From: an uncultured Bacteroidota bacterium
Lineage (GTDB): Bacteria > Bacteroidota > Bacteroidia > Flavobacteriales > Flavobacteriaceae
Reading direction: 5' to 3'
NCBI GenBank assembly: GCA_903819815.1
Contig: CAIJFC010000124.1
Location: 1 to 23,622, forward strand
Length of the DNA stretch: 23,622 nt
Shown: piece after piece, positions 7,247-15,147 of the stretch
How the letters are laid out: the number at the start of each line of letters is the position of its first letter
Position numbering within the stretch: position 1 is the first letter of the stretch
Made by a program: the position numbers and the translations under genes
Notes under the pieces: generated by a model
The model's input: the letters and a program-made list of their open reading frames with translations, nothing else
What the model was told of the DNA's origin: nothing
Databases searched by the model: none

Positions 7247-8032
7247 ATGGACATCAATAATCCTATTCTTACCACTTCCAATTTATCTGTTGGCTATTCT
7301 TCTAAAAAGGAGATTAAAACCATTGCAACCCATATCAATTTGAATTTGAAAAAAGGCGAATTAATCGCTTTAATAGGAGCTAACGGAATTGGAAAATCTA
7401 CCTTATTGCGAACATTAATTGGCATTCAACCTCCCCTATCTGGAAATATTATTTTAAACGAAATAAATATTAATGAATATGATTCTATTTCGTTTGCACA
7501 AAATCTGAGTATTGTTTTAACAGAAAAATTACCTCCAAGCAATTTAACCGTTTTTGAAATTATTGCTTTAGGCAGACAACCCTATACGAATTGGTTGGGA
7601 AATTTGTCAGACAATGATATTTCTAAAATAAATGAAGCAATGGAGTTGACACAAATCACTTCATTAGCAGAAAAAAAACATTACGAAATTAGCGATGGGC
7701 AACTTCAAAAAGTATTAGTTGCAAGGGCATTGGCGCAAGATACTCCTTTAATTATTTTAGACGAGCCTACCACCCACTTGGATTTATTGCATAAAGTTAG
7801 TTTGTTTAAACTCCTTAAGAAACTCGCAAAAGAAACCAATAAATGCATCCTTTTTTCAACACATGATATCGATATGGCGATTCAAATTAGTGATGAAATG
7901 ATAATTATGAGCGATGAAAATGTAGTTCAAGACCAACCTTGTAATTTTATTTCAAAAGGGAATTTTGAAACTTTATTTAAAAATGAACATATCGCCTTTG
8001 ATCGTGAAAAAGGGAAATTTATAGTTCAATAA
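7247..8032 (+). CDS. ABC transporter ATP-binding protein, FecE/HmuV/BtuD type
   Basis: A 261-residue nucleotide-binding subunit of an iron-siderophore, haem or cobalamin importer. Walker A is GANGIGKST (44-52), the signature is ISDGQ (148-152, Asp replacing the first Gly of LSGGQ), Walker B is LIILDEP (168-174), and the switch His is in STHDID (His196). The Q-loop region reads SIVLTEKLPP, lacking the usual Gln. Normally the membrane permease and binding-protein genes sit beside it; here neither is adjacent, so the subunit must pair with partners encoded elsewhere. The stop codon is two bases from the end of the convergent methyltransferase gene. The substrate cannot be read from this sequence. 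Confidence 0.9.
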   Translation: MDINNPILTTSNLSVGYSSKKEIKTIATHINLNLKKGELIALIGANGIGKSTLLRTLIGIQPPLSGNIILNEININEYDSISFAQNLSIVLTEKLPPSNLTVFEIIALGRQPYTNWLGNLSDNDISKINEAMELTQITSLAEKKHYEISDGQLQKVLVARALAQDTPLIILDEPTTHLDLLHKVSLFKLLKKLAKETNKCILFSTHDIDMAIQISDEMIIMSDENVVQDQPCNFISKGNFETLFKNEHIAFDREKGKFIVQ

Positions 8033-8034
8033 AA

Positions 8035-8484
8035 CTACAATTCTATTTGTCTTTTTGCTTCGCCAATGGCAAATGCTACCGAATTGGCAAGATTATAACT
8101 TCGTACCAAAGGAGAAATAGGAATAGTTAAATGATTTGGAAATTGATTCAAAAACAATTCACTCAAACCCACACTTTCTTTTCCAAAAACCAACCAATCA
8201 CCATCTTGAAAATTCTCTTTTAAATACGATTTTTCAGCATGCGAACTGAATAAAAATACCCGAGAAAGATCTGGGATTTGGGCAATCCATTCCTCAGTAT
8301 TTTGATATTCTTTCCAGTCCAAATGTATCCAATAATCCAAACCCGAGCGCTTCAAATTCTTGTCTGTAATTTGAAATCCAAACGGATGAATTAGATGCAA
8401 TCTGTTACCGGTTCCTACACATAATCTTCCTATGTTTCCGGTATTATTTGGTATTTCTGGCTCTACTAAAACGATGTTTAACAT
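8035..8484 (-). CDS. trmL: tRNA (cytidine/uridine-2'-O)-methyltransferase, TrmL type
   Basis: A 149-residue SPOUT-fold enzyme of the SpoU/TrmL family, which 2'-O-methylates the wobble nucleotide 34 of certain tRNA-Leu species using S-adenosylmethionine. Motifs: NNTGNIGR (13-20), VFGKESVGL (99-107), IPISPLVRSYNLANSVAFAIGE (121 onward), which form the trefoil knot and SAM site. The RSYNLANS string varies slightly from the common RSLNLSNS. Its length suits a single-domain TrmL dimer. It lies 14 bp after the rluE-like gene on the same strand, forming a two-gene RNA-modification operon. It converges on the ABC ATPase gene with only two bases between. Confidence 0.9.
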   Translation of the reverse strand: MLNIVLVEPEIPNNTGNIGRLCVGTGNRLHLIHPFGFQITDKNLKRSGLDYWIHLDWKEYQNTEEWIAQIPDLSRVFLFSSHAEKSYLKENFQDGDWLVFGKESVGLSELFLNQFPNHLTIPISPLVRSYNLANSVAFAIGEAKRQIEL

Positions 8485-8498
8485 AGTTAATTTATAAT

Positions 8499-9080
8499 TT
8501 AAGAATTTAGATTTAAGATTTGAGAATCCGTTATTTCAATAACTTCTCCCGATTTTAAATCGTTCAAATATACGTTTCCTATTCTAACTCTTACCAACCT
8601 TAACGTTGGAAAGCCAACAGCAGAAGTCATTTTTCTAACTTGTCTGAATTTTCCTTCATTAAGAGTAATCGAAGCCCAAGAAGTTGGTCCGTGGCGTTCG
8701 TGACGAATTTTCTTACCTCGTTCACCAAAATTTGGAACTTCCGAAATTAAACAGGCCCTGCACGATTTAGTTTTATATTTTGACCCATTAAATCCAATTT
8801 CAACACCATTTTGAATTTTGTCGATTGCCTCTTGGGTTATAATTCCATCAACTTGAACGTAATATTCTTTGTCTACTTTTTTACTTCGCACCAATTCACT
8901 CATCATTCCATCAGTGGTTAGTAAAATCAAACCTTCAGAATCTTCATCTAAACGTCCAATTGCCATGGTACCATCGGGAAAATCGTACAAATCACCCAAT
9001 AACTTTTTATTCCTTTTTAATTGGTAAATAAATTGGCTTAAATAACCATAGGGTTTGTTTAAAATAAAATGTTGGTGCAT
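8499..9080 (-). CDS. rluE: Ribosomal large subunit pseudouridine synthase E type
   Basis: A 193-residue pseudouridine synthase of the RsuA/RluB/E/F family. The catalytic motif GRLDEDSEGL (42-51) carries the nucleophile Asp45. Later conserved blocks are KEYYVQVDG, the SWASITLNEGKFRQVRKM stretch and LRLVRVRIGNVYLNDLKSGE. There is no N-terminal S4 domain, which matches RluE (23S rRNA pseudouridine at E. coli position 2457) rather than RsuA or RluB. The exact target is inferred from family. The last residues (DSQILNLNS) are encoded by an AAATCTTAAATCTAAATTC-type simple repeat, so the C-terminal tail is probably not conserved. It is transcribed ahead of trmL. Confidence 0.88.
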   Translation of the reverse strand: MHQHFILNKPYGYLSQFIYQLKRNKKLLGDLYDFPDGTMAIGRLDEDSEGLILLTTDGMMSELVRSKKVDKEYYVQVDGIITQEAIDKIQNGVEIGFNGSKYKTKSCRACLISEVPNFGERGKKIRHERHGPTSWASITLNEGKFRQVRKMTSAVGFPTLRLVRVRIGNVYLNDLKSGEVIEITDSQILNLNS

Positions 9081-9098
9081 TAGTAACTATTTGAATTG

Positions 9099-9106
9099 CA
9101 AATTTA
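9099..9106 (-). promoter_or_regulatory. -7 box TAAATTTG (minus strand) before rluE
   Basis: The plus strand reads CAAATTTA, giving an exact TAnnTTTG on the minus strand, 18 bp before the rluE start. The -33 element is weak. Confidence 0.38.
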
Positions 9107-9162
9107 CATTTAAAATAATAAATATTTTGTTTAACAATTATGATAATTCGTTAAACAATTAA

Positions 9163-9170
9163 TACCTTTG
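9163..9170 (+). promoter_or_regulatory. -7 box TACCTTTG before the DUF2805-SDR-folE operon
   Basis: An exact TAnnTTTG match 20 bp before the start codon of the first gene, in the divergent region with rluE. No clear TTG is seen at the -33 position. It would drive all three tightly packed genes. Confidence 0.42.
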
Positions 9171-9190
9171 TAACTTGAAATAAATAGTAT

Positions 9191-9469
9191 ATGGAAAAGG
9201 AGTTTTCTGAAATTGAAATAGACCGAATAATAGAAATGGCTTGGGAAGACCGAACCACATTTGATGCTATTTTACTTCAATTTGGCATAAAAGAACAGGA
9301 AGTCATTGATTTGATGCGCAGAGAAATGAAACCCTCAAGTTTCAGAATGTGGCGAGCAAGAGTTCAGGGACGCAAAACAAAGCATGAAAAACTTCGTGAT
9401 TATCGGGAAGGTAGATTTAAATGCACCAGACAAAGACAAATAAACAATAATAAAATAGCTAAAAGATAA
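9191..9469 (+). CDS. DUF2805 / TIGR03643 family protein
   Basis: A 92-residue basic protein. The sequence FSEIEIDRIIEMAWEDRTTFDAI…FGIKEQEVIDLMRREMKPSSFRMWRARVQGRKTKH is the signature of the DUF2805/TIGR03643 family, whose biochemical role I do not know. The first half looks like a helix-turn-helix fold (IIEMAWEDRTTFDAILLQFGIKEQEVIDLMR), and the second half is rich in Arg and Lys, suggesting nucleic-acid or other anionic contacts; that is inference. Its stop codon is directly followed by the ATG of the SDR gene with no spacer, so the two are translationally coupled. I recall this family near photolyase/cryptochrome genes in marine Bacteroidota, but none is in this window. Confidence 0.87.
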   Translation: MEKEFSEIEIDRIIEMAWEDRTTFDAILLQFGIKEQEVIDLMRREMKPSSFRMWRARVQGRKTKHEKLRDYREGRFKCTRQRQINNNKIAKR

Positions 9470-10153
9470 ATGAAAAACATAGTAATCATTGGCGGAAGCA
9501 AAGGAATTGGAAATGCAATTTTGAGATATGCAATTAAAGACAATAACGTTATAAATATCAGTAGAAACCTACCAGAAATTTCACATCCTAATTTAACCAA
9601 TTATCAATTGGACGTATTAGTTTCTGAACTTCCCGATATCGAGCAAGTTGACGTGTTAATATATTGTCCTGGTTCTATTAATTTAAAACCAATAATGAGC
9701 TTAGGAATAGATGATTTTAGAAACGATTTTGAAATTAATGTAATTGGAGCTGTAAAATCGATTCAAAAATATTTACCAACTTTAAAAAAAGGTACAAATC
9801 CTTCAATAATATTGTTCAGTACTGTAGCGGCAAAATTAGGAATGCCATTTCACGCCAGCATTGCAACAGCTAAATCAGGCGTTGAAGGTTTGGTGAAATC
9901 GCTTGGAGCTGAATTAGCACCAACAGTAAGAGTAAATGCAATTGCACCAACAATAACTGAAACCTCACTATCGGCTGCCATTCTTCGAAATGATAGAATG
10001 AAAGAAAACATGATTGAAAGACATCCAATGAAGGGATATTTAGACCCTGAAGAAGTTGCGGGAATGGCGAAATTTTTAATGTCGGATAGCGCAAAATCAA
10101 TATCAGGACAAGTTTTTGAAATGGATTATGGGATTGTAAGTTTTAAAATATAA
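9470..10153 (+). CDS. Short-chain dehydrogenase/reductase-like protein, catalytic Tyr replaced
   Basis: A 227-residue Rossmann-fold protein of the SDR superfamily. The nucleotide-binding loop reads GGSKGIG (8-14), the αE Asn is Asn90 (EINVIGA), and the catalytic Ser is Ser117 in FSTVA. In the usual YxxxK motif, Lys135 is present (ATAKSG) but the Tyr position is Ile131 (HASIATAK), so classical SDR proton transfer looks impaired. C-terminal VRVNAIAPTITET and SGQVFEMDYG are normal for the family. It starts immediately after the DUF2805 stop and ends 13 bp before folE, so it may act on a pterin product of that FolE; this is inference. It could also be a binding or structural protein. Confidence 0.88.
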   Translation: MKNIVIIGGSKGIGNAILRYAIKDNNVINISRNLPEISHPNLTNYQLDVLVSELPDIEQVDVLIYCPGSINLKPIMSLGIDDFRNDFEINVIGAVKSIQKYLPTLKKGTNPSIILFSTVAAKLGMPFHASIATAKSGVEGLVKSLGAELAPTVRVNAIAPTITETSLSAAILRNDRMKENMIERHPMKGYLDPEEVAGMAKFLMSDSAKSISGQVFEMDYGIVSFKI

Positions 10154-10166
10154 CAATAAAAAATTA

Positions 10167-10766
10167 ATGAAAAGTTACGAAAAAATTGAGATTTACGATA
10201 CAAAATTAATTGAAACATTATCTGAAAATTACAAAACTATTATAGAAAATTTAGGAGAAGATGTAAACCGTGAAGGACTTCAAAAAACACCTGAAAGAGT
10301 TGCAAAAGCAATGCAATTTCTTACTCATGGTTACGATTTAAATCCGCTCGAAATATTAAAATCCGCTTTATTTACAGAAGATCACCAACAAATGATTTTA
10401 GTAAAAGACATAGAAGTTTACTCCATGTGCGAACACCACATATTGCCTTTTTTTGGAAAAGCACACGTGGCTTATATTCCAAATGGTCAAATTGTAGGTT
10501 TAAGTAAAATTCCTAGAATTGTTGACGCATTTGCAAGAAGAATGCAAGTTCAAGAACGATTGACTGACGAAATTAAAAACTGTATTCAAGAAGCTTTAAA
10601 TCCACTTGGAGTGGCAGTTGTAATAGAGGCGCAACACATGTGCATGCAAATGAGAGGAATTCAAAAACAGAATTCCTATACCACAACCTCATCATTTACA
10701 GGCGCATTTGAAAAGGATAAAACCAGAAAGGAATTCATCAGTTTGATTTCAAATAAATTGAGTTAA
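10167..10766 (+). CDS. folE: GTP cyclohydrolase I (second copy)
   Basis: A 199-residue complete FolE converting GTP to 7,8-dihydroneopterin triphosphate. Zinc ligands and active-site residues are visible: MCEHHILPF (Cys88, His90, His91), GLSKIPRIVDAFARRMQVQERLT (111 onward) and QHMCMQMRG (His157, Cys159). It ends with the family tail TTTSSFTGAF…RKEFISLI. Because the fragment at 1-99 appears to be the housekeeping FolE next to cysS, this would be a paralog with a specialised role, in one operon with a DUF2805 protein and an SDR protein. A pterin cofactor or chromophore rather than folate is possible but unproven. It converges with the next gene with a 10-bp gap and no visible terminator. Confidence 0.96.
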   Translation: MKSYEKIEIYDTKLIETLSENYKTIIENLGEDVNREGLQKTPERVAKAMQFLTHGYDLNPLEILKSALFTEDHQQMILVKDIEVYSMCEHHILPFFGKAHVAYIPNGQIVGLSKIPRIVDAFARRMQVQERLTDEIKNCIQEALNPLGVAVVIEAQHMCMQMRGIQKQNSYTTTSSFTGAFEKDKTRKEFISLISNKLS

Positions 10767-10776
10767 AAACAAATTA

Positions 10777-11823
10777 TTAAAATTTCATTCTAACCAGTTT
10801 ATTTTTTCCAGCTAAAAAAGCAGTATTGGAATCTTGAAATCTTATAGTAAATAGATCTTTATCATCGGATAATTTATTCCAATTTTCACCTTGATTAGTA
10901 GAACTATAGATTCCTGTAGTTCCAACACACAGTATACTTTTTCCATTGGTATTGGGAACAAATTGAACACAGGAAGCATACCCAAAACCTTGATTAATGC
11001 CTACTAATTTCCAGGTTTGACCTCCGTCAAATGTTATGGCTTTGTTCGCATTATTGTCGGATTGTGCATCGTAGTTTCCTCCAACAATAATTCCTGTTTT
11101 TTCATTTAAGAAATCAGCCGAGAAAATTCCCGTCATCGATTGCCCTTGAATAATTGGCGTTTCATGAACTTGCCACGTTTTGCAAAAATCATAACTTACA
11201 AATACTCTAGACTTAATTCCGCCAGAAACCAAAAATATCCTATTCCCTTTTACGCAAATATTAGTATTGCTTGCCGCAAATGCCGCTTCTCCTACTGCAA
11301 GTTTTGGTAAATTATTACTTGGTATTTTATTCCATGTTGCACCTCCGTCGAGGGTTGTAATTATAGAAAAAGTATCTTCAGTTGGATCACCAATTGCAAT
11401 TCCTTTTTTATTGTCAATGAAGTAAATGGCATCATAAAAAACCTTTTCATGATTTTCTTGATAGACCAATTTATAGGATAAATCTTTTTTATTAATTTTA
11501 TATAACAAAGCTGGATTTCCAACACTTAAAATATAAATATCACTTTTGGTCTGGGCAATACTTCTAAATTCAAGTTTTAAAGAATCTATGCTAATTTTTC
11601 TTTCTACACGTTGATTAGTAAGTAGGTCAACATAGCCAAATCTATTATTATCGGCAGCATACCAAACTTTATTTTGATCAATTTCAATTGCTCTAATACT
11701 AATTTTATCTGTAAAAAGAGTATCTATCGACACAGCAGTTTTATTACCATTAAATTCCAATAATAACGGTTTCGATTTGAGACTAAACAAGACTAAAATT
11801 AATGATGATAAAAGGTATTTCAT
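10777..11823 (-). CDS. Secreted BNR/YCF48-like beta-propeller protein
   Basis: A 348-residue protein with an N-terminal hydrophobic signal (MKYLLSSLILVLFSLKS). At least four Asp-box (BNR-type) turns are visible: LDGGATWN (158-165), SYDFCKTW (210-217), FDGGQTWK (265-272) and STNQGENWN (308-316). These mark a propeller of the kind found in YCF48/photosystem II assembly-factor-like proteins and sialidases. The sialidase FRIP motif and catalytic residues are not seen, so an enzymatic sialidase role is unlikely. Bacteroidota homologs are often labelled oxidoreductase without evidence. Probably periplasmic or surface, function unknown. It is transcribed away from the next gene and towards folE. Confidence 0.85.
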   Translation of the reverse strand: MKYLLSSLILVLFSLKSKPLLLEFNGNKTAVSIDTLFTDKISIRAIEIDQNKVWYAADNNRFGYVDLLTNQRVERKISIDSLKLEFRSIAQTKSDIYILSVGNPALLYKINKKDLSYKLVYQENHEKVFYDAIYFIDNKKGIAIGDPTEDTFSIITTLDGGATWNKIPSNNLPKLAVGEAAFAASNTNICVKGNRIFLVSGGIKSRVFVSYDFCKTWQVHETPIIQGQSMTGIFSADFLNEKTGIIVGGNYDAQSDNNANKAITFDGGQTWKLVGINQGFGYASCVQFVPNTNGKSILCVGTTGIYSSTNQGENWNKLSDDKDLFTIRFQDSNTAFLAGKNKLVRMKF

Positions 11824-11946
11824 ACGATTACTTTTAAATAGCTAATTTACATGAATATTCTATAAAAAGTTTAAGTTTTGTTAAAATTGATTGTTGGCAT
11901 AGTAATTGGATATTTTCATAAAGTAGTAATTTTAAAATCGAATACC

Positions 11947-12924
11947 ATGAAAACGAAAATCATTTTTTTATCAATTGTTACATTATTTTTTGTGAATACC
12001 ATTAATTCACAAACTAGAACTACTGTTAACGCAACGAATTCTGAAATTAGCGATAATTTAGATTTGAAAGCGGTGGCATCAATTTTTGGGGATTCTGAGA
12101 ATTTGGAGGATTTTGAAAAACGTTTAAACGATCCAAAGTATAAAATATCAAATTTGGATTTAAATAATGACAATCAAGTTGATTACCTAAGAGTTATTGA
12201 ATCTGTTGAAGGAAACACCCATTTGGTAGTTATTCAAGCCATTTTAGAAAAAGATATATTTCAGGATGTAGCTACTATTGAAGTGGAACGAGACGAGAAT
12301 AATAGAATGCAAGTTCAAGTTGTGGGCGATGTTTATATGTATGGAAATAATTATATTTATGAACCCGTTTATGTTCATTCACCAAGATTATTTACTTATT
12401 TCTGGTCTCCTAATTATAGCATTTACTATTCTAGTTGGAATTGGGGATATTATCCACAATATTACTATAATTGGCGTCCTTTTCTAATGTATCGCTACCA
12501 TAGAAACGTTCGCCGTTGGATAAACCACAACAATTATTATAATTATGTGAATGTTAGACGAAGTACTGTAGCGATAAATCTACATAGAAATGTTCGAGCT
12601 AATAGTTATGAAGTTAGAAACCCAGAACGTTCATTTGAAAGAAGAAATACAAGCATTTCAAATCGCTACGAATTGGATAGAAGCAGAACTTCAAATGGAA
12701 ATAATAGAACGGAAAATAACATTGTAAACAATACTAGAACTGAGGCAGAAAGCCCTAGAAATAACAATCAGGATTCAAGCCCTAGGCAAAATACAAGGGC
12801 AGAAGTTGAAACTCCAAGACGAAATCAATCAGAATCAAATACTCCAAGGGTTAGAGAAAATAATGAGCAATCTCCTCGAAATTCTTCATCAAGAGAAAAT
12901 AGAAACTCTAATTCTAGAAGATAA
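11947..12924 (+). CDS. Secreted protein with Ca-loop-like motif, aromatic core and Arg/Asn-rich tail
   Basis: 325 residues from the ATG at 11947, which gives a signal peptide (MKTKIIFLSIVTLFFVNTIN, cleavage near residue 21). An upstream in-frame TTG at 11878 adds 23 residues before it and is less likely. Residues 71-79 (DLNNDNQVD) have the DxNxDxxxD spacing of EF-hand or dockerin calcium loops, followed by YLRVIE. Residues about 137-200 are extremely rich in Tyr and Trp (YFWSPNYSIYYSSWNWGYYP). Residues about 240-325 are low-complexity Arg, Asn, Ser and Glu with TRAEVETPR/TRTEAESPR repeats, probably disordered and basic. I do not recognise a named family. It could be an envelope or surface structural protein. 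A strong terminator follows. Confidence 0.8.
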   Translation: MKTKIIFLSIVTLFFVNTINSQTRTTVNATNSEISDNLDLKAVASIFGDSENLEDFEKRLNDPKYKISNLDLNNDNQVDYLRVIESVEGNTHLVVIQAILEKDIFQDVATIEVERDENNRMQVQVVGDVYMYGNNYIYEPVYVHSPRLFTYFWSPNYSIYYSSWNWGYYPQYYYNWRPFLMYRYHRNVRRWINHNNYYNYVNVRRSTVAINLHRNVRANSYEVRNPERSFERRNTSISNRYELDRSRTSNGNNRTENNIVNNTRTEAESPRNNNQDSSPRQNTRAEVETPRRNQSESNTPRVRENNEQSPRNSSSRENRNSNSRR

Positions 12925-12950
12925 ATATTTGATTTCAAATTTCATAAAAA

Positions 12951-12977
12951 GCACCGATAAAAAATCGGTGTTTTTTT
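12951..12977 (+). terminator. Intrinsic terminator
   Basis: CACCGAT (12952-12958), loop AAAAA, ATCGGTG (12964-12970), then seven T. It ends the transcript of the Arg/Asn-rich secreted protein gene. Confidence 0.85.
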
Positions 12978-13048
12978 ATTTATCCTATAATTTTATTTTT
13001 ATTTTTAAAAAAAATACAATCATTTATCAATATTAAATTTTATAGTAA

Positions 13049-13056
13049 TAAATTTG
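13049..13056 (+). promoter_or_regulatory. -7 box TAAATTTG before kup
   Basis: An exact TAnnTTTG match 23 bp before the kup start codon. The -33 region has TTA-type candidates only, at poor spacing. Confidence 0.4.
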
Positions 13057-13079
13057 TGGACTTTTTTTAAACTATTTTT

Positions 13080-15041
13080 ATGAGTTCTCATCATCACGAT
13101 CTGCACAGCAAATTATCATTAGGTGGATTATTAATTACTTTAGGAATAATTTACGGAGATATAGGGACTTCGCCATTATATGTAATGAAAGCCATTCTAG
13201 GGCTTCACGCAATTACTTCAGATATTGTTTTAGGAGGTGTTTCTTGCATTTTTTGGACACTTACTTTACAAACTACCATAAAATATGTATTAATTACCTT
13301 AAGTGCAGATAATAATGGTGAAGGCGGTATTTTTGCCTTGTACGCATTAGTTAAACGAACTAAAGTTAAATGGTTAATTGTACCGGCTATTATCGGTGGA
13401 AGTGCACTATTAGCTGATGGAATTATTACCCCACCTATATCTGTAGCCTCAGCTGTAGAGGGAATCAGAACTTATTATCCAGACATCAACACCATTCCTA
13501 TTGTAATTGGAATTCTGTTTATACTCTTCACTATTCAACAATTCGGAACAAAATTAGTTGGTAAATTTTTCGCACCAATGATGCTAGTATGGTTCGCTAT
13601 GTTAGGAGTTTTAGGGTTAATTCAAATAGTGGATCATATTGAAGTATTAAAAGCAATAAACCCTTATTACGCGATAAAACTATTGACAATTCATCCAGAA
13701 GGTTTTTACGTACTGGGATTTGTTTTTCTTTGTACAACTGGAGCCGAGGCATTGTATTCTGACATGGGGCACTGCGGTAGAAAAAACATTCGAATTAGTT
13801 GGATGTTTGTAAAAACAACCTTGGTTTTAAATTACTTCGGTCAAGCTGCTTATTTAATACAACATGAAGGTGCCACTTTACAATCATTAGGTGGTAAAAA
13901 CGGAAACCCATTCTACTTAATAATGGAAAGTTGGTTTTTACCATTCGGAATCGTAATTGCTACAATGGCTGCAGTAATTGCATCTCAGGCCTTAATTAGC
14001 GGTTCTTTTACTTTAATAAACGAGGCTATGCGATTGAATTTTTGGCCGAAAGTAAAAATTAAATACCCTACAGAACTTAAAGGACAATTGTACATTCCGT
14101 CAATTAACTGGTTATTATTTGCAGGTTGTATAATGATAGTATTGCACTTTGAAGAATCTAGTAATATGGAGGCGGCCTATGGTTTAGCTATTATCTTATG
14201 CATGATTATGACAACCATTCTTCTAAATTTCTATATGATTTTAAAGCGTGTTTCCTGGATGATAATAGTTCCTTTAATTGCGACTTATTTAATTATTGAA
14301 TTTAGCTTTTTAATTGCAAACTTAAAAAAATTCCCACATGGAGGTTATGTTACATTATTCATAGCTTTAATGTTAATTGGAATAATGACAATTTGGTATT
14401 TTGCAAAGAAAATTAGTAAAAACTACACCAAGTTTGTAAAAATTGATTCCTATACAAAAGTACTGGCCGAATTAAGTGCTGACTTATCTATTCCAAAATA
14501 TGCAACTCATTTGGTATTTATGACTAATGCAAGTCGGACAGATGAAATTGAAGAAAAAGTAATGTATTCCATTTTACAAAAACGTCCAAAAAGAGCCGAT
14601 TTATATTGGTTTGTCCACGTGAATATTCTTAGTGAACCCTACAAAACAGAATATAAAGTAACGGAAATTATCAAAGATGATTTGTTTAGAATTGATTTTA
14701 ATTTAGGATTTAGAGAGCCTACAAAAATCAATTTGATGTTCAAAGAAGTTTTGAAAGACATGGTGAAAAATGGTGAAGTAGATGTTACCAGCCGTTATGA
14801 ATCATTGAATAAAAACAATATCCTTGGTGATTTTAAATTTATACTGTTAGAAAAATTCTTATCTAATGATAGTGATTTATTATGGCATGAGAAGATTGTC
14901 ATGAATGCCTATTTTTTGATTAAAAAATTCAGTTTATCTGAAGAAAAAGCTTTCGGTTTAGACAGTAGCTCGGTGAAAATTGAAAAATTCCCAATGGTTT
15001 TGCATCCGCCAGAAAAAATACACTTAAATAGAGTAGAATAA
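13080..15041 (+). CDS. kup: Kup/Trk-type low-affinity potassium transporter
   Basis: A 653-residue KUP/HAK/KT potassium uptake protein, probably a K+/H+ symporter in the inner membrane. The N-terminal family signature YGDIGTSPLY (25-34) is complete. About twelve hydrophobic segments span the first 440 residues, including GGSALLADGIITPPISVASAVEG and the TTGAEALYSDMGHCG block. The last 200 residues are hydrophilic and cytoplasmic (VFMTNASRTDEIEEKVMYSI), as in full-length Kup. It has its own putative promoter and stands alone, with the methyltransferase gene 106 bp downstream. Confidence 0.96.
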   Translation: MSSHHHDLHSKLSLGGLLITLGIIYGDIGTSPLYVMKAILGLHAITSDIVLGGVSCIFWTLTLQTTIKYVLITLSADNNGEGGIFALYALVKRTKVKWLIVPAIIGGSALLADGIITPPISVASAVEGIRTYYPDINTIPIVIGILFILFTIQQFGTKLVGKFFAPMMLVWFAMLGVLGLIQIVDHIEVLKAINPYYAIKLLTIHPEGFYVLGFVFLCTTGAEALYSDMGHCGRKNIRISWMFVKTTLVLNYFGQAAYLIQHEGATLQSLGGKNGNPFYLIMESWFLPFGIVIATMAAVIASQALISGSFTLINEAMRLNFWPKVKIKYPTELKGQLYIPSINWLLFAGCIMIVLHFEESSNMEAAYGLAIILCMIMTTILLNFYMILKRVSWMIIVPLIATYLIIEFSFLIANLKKFPHGGYVTLFIALMLIGIMTIWYFAKKISKNYTKFVKIDSYTKVLAELSADLSIPKYATHLVFMTNASRTDEIEEKVMYSILQKRPKRADLYWFVHVNILSEPYKTEYKVTEIIKDDLFRIDFNLGFREPTKINLMFKEVLKDMVKNGEVDVTSRYESLNKNNILGDFKFILLEKFLSNDSDLLWHEKIVMNAYFLIKKFSLSEEKAFGLDSSSVKIEKFPMVLHPPEKIHLNRVE

Positions 15042-15122
15042 CTATTTTTAATATTTTAATTACTTAAAAAAACAATAGTATTACATCTTAAATTAACAAA
15101 AATCTCTTCTGAAAAAAAGCAG

Positions 15123-15130
15123 TACCTTTG
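15123..15130 (+). promoter_or_regulatory. -7 box TACCTTTG before the rRNA methyltransferase gene
   Basis: An exact TAnnTTTG match 17 bp before the start codon; the same octamer precedes the DUF2805 operon. The -33 element is not clear. Confidence 0.42.
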
Positions 15131-15147
15131 CATTTCAATAAAAAATA

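Noticed and set aside
10777..11823. Sialidase
   Set aside because: Asp-box turns are present, but no FRIP motif or sialidase catalytic residues were seen. The propeller is better described as BNR/YCF48-like.
12806..13036. 76-residue frame running from the Arg/Asn-rich gene across the terminator
   Set aside because: Its second half is the terminator and A/T-rich intergenic DNA. No family resemblance.
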